The notes below the pieces were generated by a model. The model was given only the letters and a program-made list of their open reading frames with translations, made no database searches and had not been told where the DNA came from. DNA of 8,544 nt from NCBI GenBank assembly GCA_018713405.1, contig DVOR01000064.1, positions 1 to 8,544 of the forward strand, given 5' to 3'. Each line of letters opens with the position of its first letter. Position 1 is the first letter of the stretch. Source of the DNA: Candidatus Spyradenecus faecavium. Its GTDB lineage: Bacteria > Verrucomicrobiota > Kiritimatiellia > RFP12 > DVOR01. Below are positions 4,628 through 8,544 of the stretch, in pieces. Both the position numbers and the translations under genes were made by a program.

Positions 4628-5316
4628 GGGGTGTCTCTGGGGAGTGCGCGGCGGGCGAGGTCGGCCACGGCGGCGTAGGCCTCGACGGTGTGGGCGCGGA
4701 GGGCGTGGGCTTGGGCGCGGGGGCCGACGTGGCCGACGGCGACGAGGGCGAGGAGGGCGAAGAGGAGGTTGACGACGAGGATGAGCCAGTAGGAGAAGAG
4801 GCTGCCGTAGGCGCGGACGTCGGGCTGGGCGACGGTGACGAGGGCGTCGATGGTGTAGAGGAGGTGGAAGGCGGCGGCTGCGCCGAAGAGGGCGGCCCAG
4901 GGCCAGAGGGGCTGGTGGGGCCAGAGGAGGCCGACGAGGAGGCGGAGGAGGAGGGCGAGGAGGAGGTAGAAGGGGACGCAGTAGGGGGCGAGGGTGATGG
5001 CGAGGTTGCTCTTGGAGAGCTCGACGAAGCCGCCGGTGGCACGGACGCTGACGCGGTGGACGCGGGCGAGGAAGCAGAGGCCGACGAGGGCGTGGGTCAT
5101 CTCGTGGGCGAAGACGTAGACGACGGAGAGGGCGCGGCCTTTCCAGAAGTAGAGGGCGGCCATCGCGGCGGCGCCGGAGAAGAAGGCGACGCAGCCCGGC
5201 GCGAGGAAGGCGTCGCCCGTGAGGCCTGCGGCGAGGCTCTCGAGGAGGGCGCGGGCGCAGGCCCAGGCGAAAGGAAGCCCCGCGAGGGCGAGGAGGAAGA
5301 GGAGGGCCTTCTTCAT
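4624..5316 (-). CDS. Membrane metalloprotease-like protein with HEMTH motif (M50-like)
   Basis: 230 residues. A signal-anchor-like helix (3-20) is followed by several hydrophobic segments (about 39-58, 64-84, 105-131, 137-160 and 173-196) and a short soluble tail. HEMTH at 71-75, inside a hydrophobic stretch, is a zinc-protease HExxH motif. The downstream conserved-looking block GGFVELSKSNLAITLAPY (95-112) could supply further active-site residues, as in M50-like integral membrane peptidases. The substrate is unknown; related proteins cut membrane-bound regulators, and the adjacent transmembrane kinase would be an obvious partner to test. It starts 17 bases after the kinase stop, in a C-rich stretch with no Shine-Dalgarno, and its stop overlaps the Sir2 start. 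A non-catalytic role cannot be excluded, because the third metal ligand is not obvious to me. The long in-frame extension upstream of this ATG lies within the kinase gene and is not coding. Confidence 0.82.
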   Translation of the reverse strand: MKKALLFLLALAGLPFAWACARALLESLAAGLTGDAFLAPGCVAFFSGAAAMAALYFWKGRALSVVYVFAHEMTHALVGLCFLARVHRVSVRATGGFVELSKSNLAITLAPYCVPFYLLLALLLRLLVGLLWPHQPLWPWAALFGAAAAFHLLYTIDALVTVAQPDVRAYGSLFSYWLILVVNLLFALLALVAVGHVGPRAQAHALRAHTVEAYAAVADLARRALPRDTP

Positions 5317-5333
5317 GGCGCGGGGGCGCGGGG

Positions 5334-7736
5334 TCAGTCGGCGGGGGCTTCTTCCTCGGCGGGGGCGGACGCGGCGGGCTCGGCGGCGGAGGGGTCGATG
5401 CGCTCGAACTCGCGGGCGACGGCGGGGACGGAGAGGATGACGCCGCGGAGGGTCTCGGAGACGCCGCGGAGGAAGGCGGACTGGTTGAGGAGGTCGGCGC
5501 AGTGGCGGTTGAGGAAGAGGCGTGCGCCGAGGGCGACGCGGGCGCGCTCGGAGGGGCGGTCGAGGCCCGCGGCGCGGGAGCCGGCCTCGTCGGCGACGGC
5601 GGCGTGGATCAGGCGGCCGGCGGCCATCTGGCCGTCGCGCTCGTTGGCGAAGTCGTCCCAGGAGAGCTTGGCGCCCTTGAGGGTGACGCCTTTGGCGTCG
5701 GCGGCGGTGATGCCGAAGGTGGCGAGGCCGCCTTCGCCGGCGCGCTTGATGAGCCAGTCCTGGAAGACCTTGGCGGCCTCGATGCGGTCGAGGGCGGTCT
5801 TGGCGGCGGCCTTGGCCTCGTCGGACTTCAGCTTGGCGGGGTCGCAGGCGCGCCTGAAGGCCTCGGCGGCGTCGGCGGGGAGGAAGCGGTCGAGGGGGCG
5901 GGTGACGGTGAGGGCGTTCTCGGCGCGGGTGACGGATTCGACCTCGCGCTCGACCTCGCGGCGTTGACGCTCGAGCTCGGCCTGGCGGGCCTCTTCGCGG
6001 CGGGCCTCTTCCTCGGCCTTGGCCTGGGCCTCGAGGGCGGCCTTGTGCTCGGCGGTGGCCTTGGCGAGGATGCCTTGCCAGGCCTTTTCGGCGGACTGGA
6101 GGGCCTTGGCGTCGGCCTGGGCGGGCTTGACGGCGGCGGCGCAGGCCTTGTCGGCCTCCTGGGCGGCCTTGAGGGCGGCGGCGACGGCCTCGGGGGTGGC
6201 TTCGGGGGCCTCGGCCTTGGCGCGCTCGCCGTCGATGGCCTTGCGGGCGTCCTCGGCGGCCTTGGCGGCGTCGGCGAGGGCGGTCTGGCGGGCGTAGTGG
6301 GCCTGGAGGGCCTTGAGGGCGTCGGTGGGGGCGTCGCCCTCGGCGGGCTTGAGCCAGTCCTCGTGCTCGGGGAGGGTGACGCGGCGGAGGGTGCCGGCGA
6401 GGCGGCGGACGAGGGCCTCGGCGTCCTTGGCGGACTTGGAGAGGCCGTCGGCGCGTTTGACGGCGCCTTCGCTGAGGGCCACGAGGGCCTCGAGGTCGGC
6501 GGCGCGCTGGAGCTCGGCGGGGTCGGGCGCGGCGACGGCGGCGGGGGCGGCTTCGGCGGCGGGCTTGGCGGGCTCGTCCTCGCCGCCGAGGGCGATGACC
6601 AGGACGACGGCGATGACGGCGACGATGGCCGCGACGATGCCGAGGCCGAGGCCCACGAGCATGCCCACGCTCATGCCCTGCTTGGCGGACTCGTCGATGA
6701 GGGGGGCGTTCGGGTTGGCGATCACGGGCATGGGGCGCGAGGGGGCGGTGGCGCCCTTGATGACGATGCGCTTGCCGCCGCCGATCTGGGCCTTGGCCGC
6801 GCGGAGCTCCTTGGCCATGTCGTTGAGGAGGGCGTCGTAGTTCGGGTAGCGGCGGGCGGGGTCGGCCTCGAGCATGCGCATGATGATGCGCTCGATGCCC
6901 TCTGGGCAGCCGGGGGCCAGCTGGCGCAGGGGGCGGGCGGGGCCGGTGAGGCGACCCTTCATCACCTCCACGGCGTCGGCGCCCTCGAAGGGGGGGACGC
7001 CGGCGATGGCGTGGTAGAGCGTGCCGCCGAGGGAGTAGATGTCGGCGCGGAAGTCGACCTTCTGCTTGAGGAGGGTCTCGGGGGCGATGTAGTAGGGCGT
7101 GCCCCAGACCTCGTTGTTGGCGGCGGCGTGGGCGCCCATGAGGGCGGCGATGCCGAAGTCGGCGAGCTTGGCCTCGCGCTTGTCGTTGATCAGGATGTTC
7201 TCGGGCTTGACGTCGCCGTGCACCATGCCCTCGGCGGCGGCCACCTTGAGCCCCTGGGCGATTTGGTGGCCCACGTTGAGGACGGTCGCGGGCATGACGG
7301 GGCCGGACTTCATCATGCGGTCGAGGGAGTCGGGCTCCACGAGCTCCATCACCAGGTAGGGCTGGCCGGCCTCCTCGCCGGAGTCGTAGATGGAGACGAT
7401 GTGCGCGTCCTGGAAGCGGCTGGCGGCGACGGCCTCCTTCTTGAAGTTCACGAGGAAGTCGGGGTCCTCCGCGGCCTTCTCGCGCAGAATGACCTTGACG
7501 GCGACCTTGCGCTCGAGGCCTTCGTCGAGCGCCTCGTAGACCGCGCCCATGCCGCCCGCGCCGATGCGCCGGGTGAGGCGGTACTTCCCGGCCAGCATGC
7601 CCGGGACCATGACCGTCTGGCCGCAGGCGGGGCAGGCCACGTCGGTCAGCGGCGCGGCGTCGGCCGGCAGGGGGGCCCCGCACTTGGGGCAGATGGGGGT
7701 GGTGGCGGGTTTGGCGATGATTCCGTCGGCGCTCAT
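5334..7736 (-). CDS. Transmembrane Ser/Thr protein kinase with N-terminal zinc ribbon
   Basis: 800 residues. The N-terminus has paired CxxC motifs (Cys16/19 and Cys35/38), a zinc-ribbon-like module. The kinase domain (about 52-312) has the glycine loop IGAGGMGAVYEA (58-69), VAVK with Lys81, helix C Glu101, the catalytic loop HGDVKPENIL (173-182, Asp175), DFG (193-195) and YIAPE (216-220). Arg before the catalytic Asp is replaced by Gly, making it a non-RD kinase. A single membrane helix (about 356-384) is followed by an Ala/Glu/Lys-rich, probably coiled-coil region (about 405-605) and a globular C-terminal part (about 606-780) that I do not recognise. The kinase domain should be cytoplasmic and the long C-terminus outside, as a sensor or anchor. 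The ATG at 7734-7736 has AAGGAG eight bases upstream, overlapping the stop of the cyclase gene 13 bases away. It shares an operon with the cyclase, protease and sirtuin genes. Catalytic residues look intact; the signal sensed is unknown. Confidence 0.95.
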   Translation of the reverse strand: MSADGIIAKPATTPICPKCGAPLPADAAPLTDVACPACGQTVMVPGMLAGKYRLTRRIGAGGMGAVYEALDEGLERKVAVKVILREKAAEDPDFLVNFKKEAVAASRFQDAHIVSIYDSGEEAGQPYLVMELVEPDSLDRMMKSGPVMPATVLNVGHQIAQGLKVAAAEGMVHGDVKPENILINDKREAKLADFGIAALMGAHAAANNEVWGTPYYIAPETLLKQKVDFRADIYSLGGTLYHAIAGVPPFEGADAVEVMKGRLTGPARPLRQLAPGCPEGIERIIMRMLEADPARRYPNYDALLNDMAKELRAAKAQIGGGKRIVIKGATAPSRPMPVIANPNAPLIDESAKQGMSVGMLVGLGLGIVAAIVAVIAVVLVIALGGEDEPAKPAAEAAPAAVAAPDPAELQRAADLEALVALSEGAVKRADGLSKSAKDAEALVRRLAGTLRRVTLPEHEDWLKPAEGDAPTDALKALQAHYARQTALADAAKAAEDARKAIDGERAKAEAPEATPEAVAAALKAAQEADKACAAAVKPAQADAKALQSAEKAWQGILAKATAEHKAALEAQAKAEEEARREEARQAELERQRREVEREVESVTRAENALTVTRPLDRFLPADAAEAFRRACDPAKLKSDEAKAAAKTALDRIEAAKVFQDWLIKRAGEGGLATFGITAADAKGVTLKGAKLSWDDFANERDGQMAAGRLIHAAVADEAGSRAAGLDRPSERARVALGARLFLNRHCADLLNQSAFLRGVSETLRGVILSVPAVAREFERIDPSAAEPAASAPAEEEAPAD

Positions 7737-7749
7737 GGCGATCCTCTCC

Positions 7750-8544
7750 TTATGCGTAACGCTCGCGCAGCAGCGCGACGGCGCGTTCGACGCGCGCCTC
7801 GTCCATCTCGTGCACCTCGGTCTTCGCGCCGAGGCCCTGGGGCAGGGTGACGCAGAGCTCCCCGCCGAGGTGTTCGCGGAACTGCCTCAGCCCCTCGAGC
7901 ACGGCCAGGCGGCCGTCCGTCCCGCGCAGCGCCAGCTCGTCGCACCACACGCGCAGGCCGCAGTCGCGCAACAGCGCGATCACGCGCGCGCACTCGGCGG
8001 GCGTCACCAAGTCCAGGAGCGAGGCGTAGACCATGTCCAGCGCGATGCCGATGGCCACCGCCTCGCCGTGCGAGAGCTGGTAGCAGGTCATGGATTCCAG
8101 GCGGTGCGCGCTCCAGTGGCCGAAGTCCAGCGGCCGCGCCGAGCCCTGCTCGAAGGGGTCGCCCGCGTTGGCGATGTGCGCCAGGTGGAGGGCCGCGGTG
8201 CGCTCCACCAGCTCGGCCATGGCGTCGAGGTCGCGCATGCGCAGGGCGTCGGCGTGGGCCCAGAGCCAGTCGAGGAAGGTGGCGTCCTTGATCGTCGCGA
8301 CCTTGACGGCCTCGGCGATGCCGTTGCGCCAATCCTTGTCCGAGAGCGTGGGGAGGAAGTCGGCGTCGTTCACCACGGCGAAGGGCGGCGCGAAGGTGCC
8401 CAGGAAGTTCTTGCAGGCGCCGAAGTCGACGCCGTTCTTCACCCCTACCCCGGCGTCCGCCTGCGAGAGGGTGGTCGTGTTCACGCGGATGAGGCGGCAC
8501 CCGCGGTGGATGATGCCGGCGGCGTAGCCCACCACGTCCTGCAC
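7750..8544 (-). CDS. 3-dehydroquinate-synthase-superfamily sugar-phosphate cyclase, EboD-like, C-terminal part
   Basis: 264 residues are visible; the N-terminus (probably over 100 residues with most of the NAD-binding fold) lies beyond the right edge. The fragment begins at the conserved VQDVVGYAAGIIHRG, so the GTG at the very edge is internal, not a start. Cyclase motifs follow: TTTLSQADAGVGVKNGVD (23-40), KNFLGTFAPP (45-54), GIAEAVK with Glu78, DFGHWSAH (140-147) and SHGEAVAIG (158-166). Glu78, His143 and His159 match the three zinc ligands of dehydroquinate synthase, with the 16-residue spacing between the two histidines kept. NFGHTxGH of AroB reads DFGHWSAH here, and DWRNGIAEAVK and GSARPLDFGHW resemble, from memory, the EboD proteins of the eboABCDEF cluster rather than shikimate-pathway AroB. 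The substrate is therefore uncertain: DAHP or another sugar phosphate. The kinase gene follows 13 bases downstream, so the two are co-transcribed. Confidence 0.88.
   Translation of the reverse strand: MQDVVGYAAGIIHRGCRLIRVNTTTLSQADAGVGVKNGVDFGACKNFLGTFAPPFAVVNDADFLPTLSDKDWRNGIAEAVKVATIKDATFLDWLWAHADALRMRDLDAMAELVERTAALHLAHIANAGDPFEQGSARPLDFGHWSAHRLESMTCYQLSHGEAVAIGIALDMVYASLLDLVTPAECARVIALLRDCGLRVWCDELALRGTDGRLAVLEGLRQFREHLGGELCVTLPQGLGAKTEVHEMDEARVERAVALLRERYA

Noticed and set aside
3786..5042. Minus-strand 418-codon frame rich in Pro, Ser and Arg.
   Set aside because: It is another frame of the sirtuin and protease genes and reads through the palindrome array.
3845..5967. Plus-strand open frames 3845-4678 and 4690-5967, rich in Gly, Glu and Ala.
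   Set aside because: They are antisense to the sirtuin, protease and kinase genes, have no family motif, and their repetitive composition follows from codon bias of the opposite strand.
5502..7850. Long plus-strand open frame (782 codons) opposite the kinase and the cyclase end.
   Set aside because: It is the antisense shadow of high-GC coding sequence: almost only Gly, Ala, Val, Leu, Asp and Glu, with no motif, while the minus strand encodes a complete kinase.
8542..8544. GTG at the right edge as a start codon of a complete cyclase.
   Set aside because: The frame is open at the edge and the fragment starts within the conserved glycine-rich nucleotide-binding region, so the gene is truncated by the window.

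Overview
The window is a high-GC bacterial chromosome segment in which every gene I can support lies on the minus strand. The tRNA-His encodes its own CCA. The protein kinase type (N-terminal zinc ribbon, HGDVKPEN catalytic loop), the EboD-like cyclase and the many palindromic intergenic repeats suggest the PVC superphylum, perhaps Verrucomicrobiota or Kiritimatiellota. That placement is an inference from gene style; the sequence holds no taxonomic marker gene.

Right part (3884-8544, very GC-rich): a tightly packed operon, read right to left. It holds the C-terminal two thirds of a sugar-phosphate cyclase (dehydroquinate-synthase superfamily, EboD-like), a 13-base gap, an 800-residue transmembrane Ser/Thr protein kinase, a 17-base gap, a 230-residue membrane metalloprotease-like protein with HEMTH, and a 4-base ATGA overlap into a 247-residue Sir2 NAD-dependent deacylase. 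The promoter lies beyond the right edge.

Middle (3447-3840): four CCCTAAGGG-type palindromes at a regular 22-base pitch, a roughly 60-base tandem repeat, then a complete tRNA-His(GTG) unit with its own promoter (TTGACC-18-TATCTT) and a rho-independent terminator. The tRNA has an unusual T-loop.

Left part (1-3169): bactoprenol-linked sugar transfer genes. A stand-alone GtrB-type glycosyltransferase (2155-3078) has its own promoter and terminator. Next comes a three-gene cassette: GtrA-family flippase, a second GtrB-type glycosyltransferase, and the start of a polytopic DUF6056-like membrane protein that runs off the left edge. The three are coupled by ATGA and TAAATG junctions. The layout resembles gtrA-gtrB-gtr(type) O-antigen or cell-surface modification cassettes: GtrB charges undecaprenyl phosphate with a sugar, GtrA flips it, and the large membrane protein attaches the sugar to a surface polymer.

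The most unusual content is between the genes. A 63-base module is present twice (84% identical by hand count), each time upstream of a glycosyltransferase transcription unit. Each copy combines a candidate promoter with a 5'-terminal stem-loop. A 93-base nested interrupted palindrome lies in the leader of the GtrA cassette. A further interrupted inverted repeat lies between the stand-alone glycosyltransferase and the tRNA. I found no CRISPR array, insertion sequence or rRNA.
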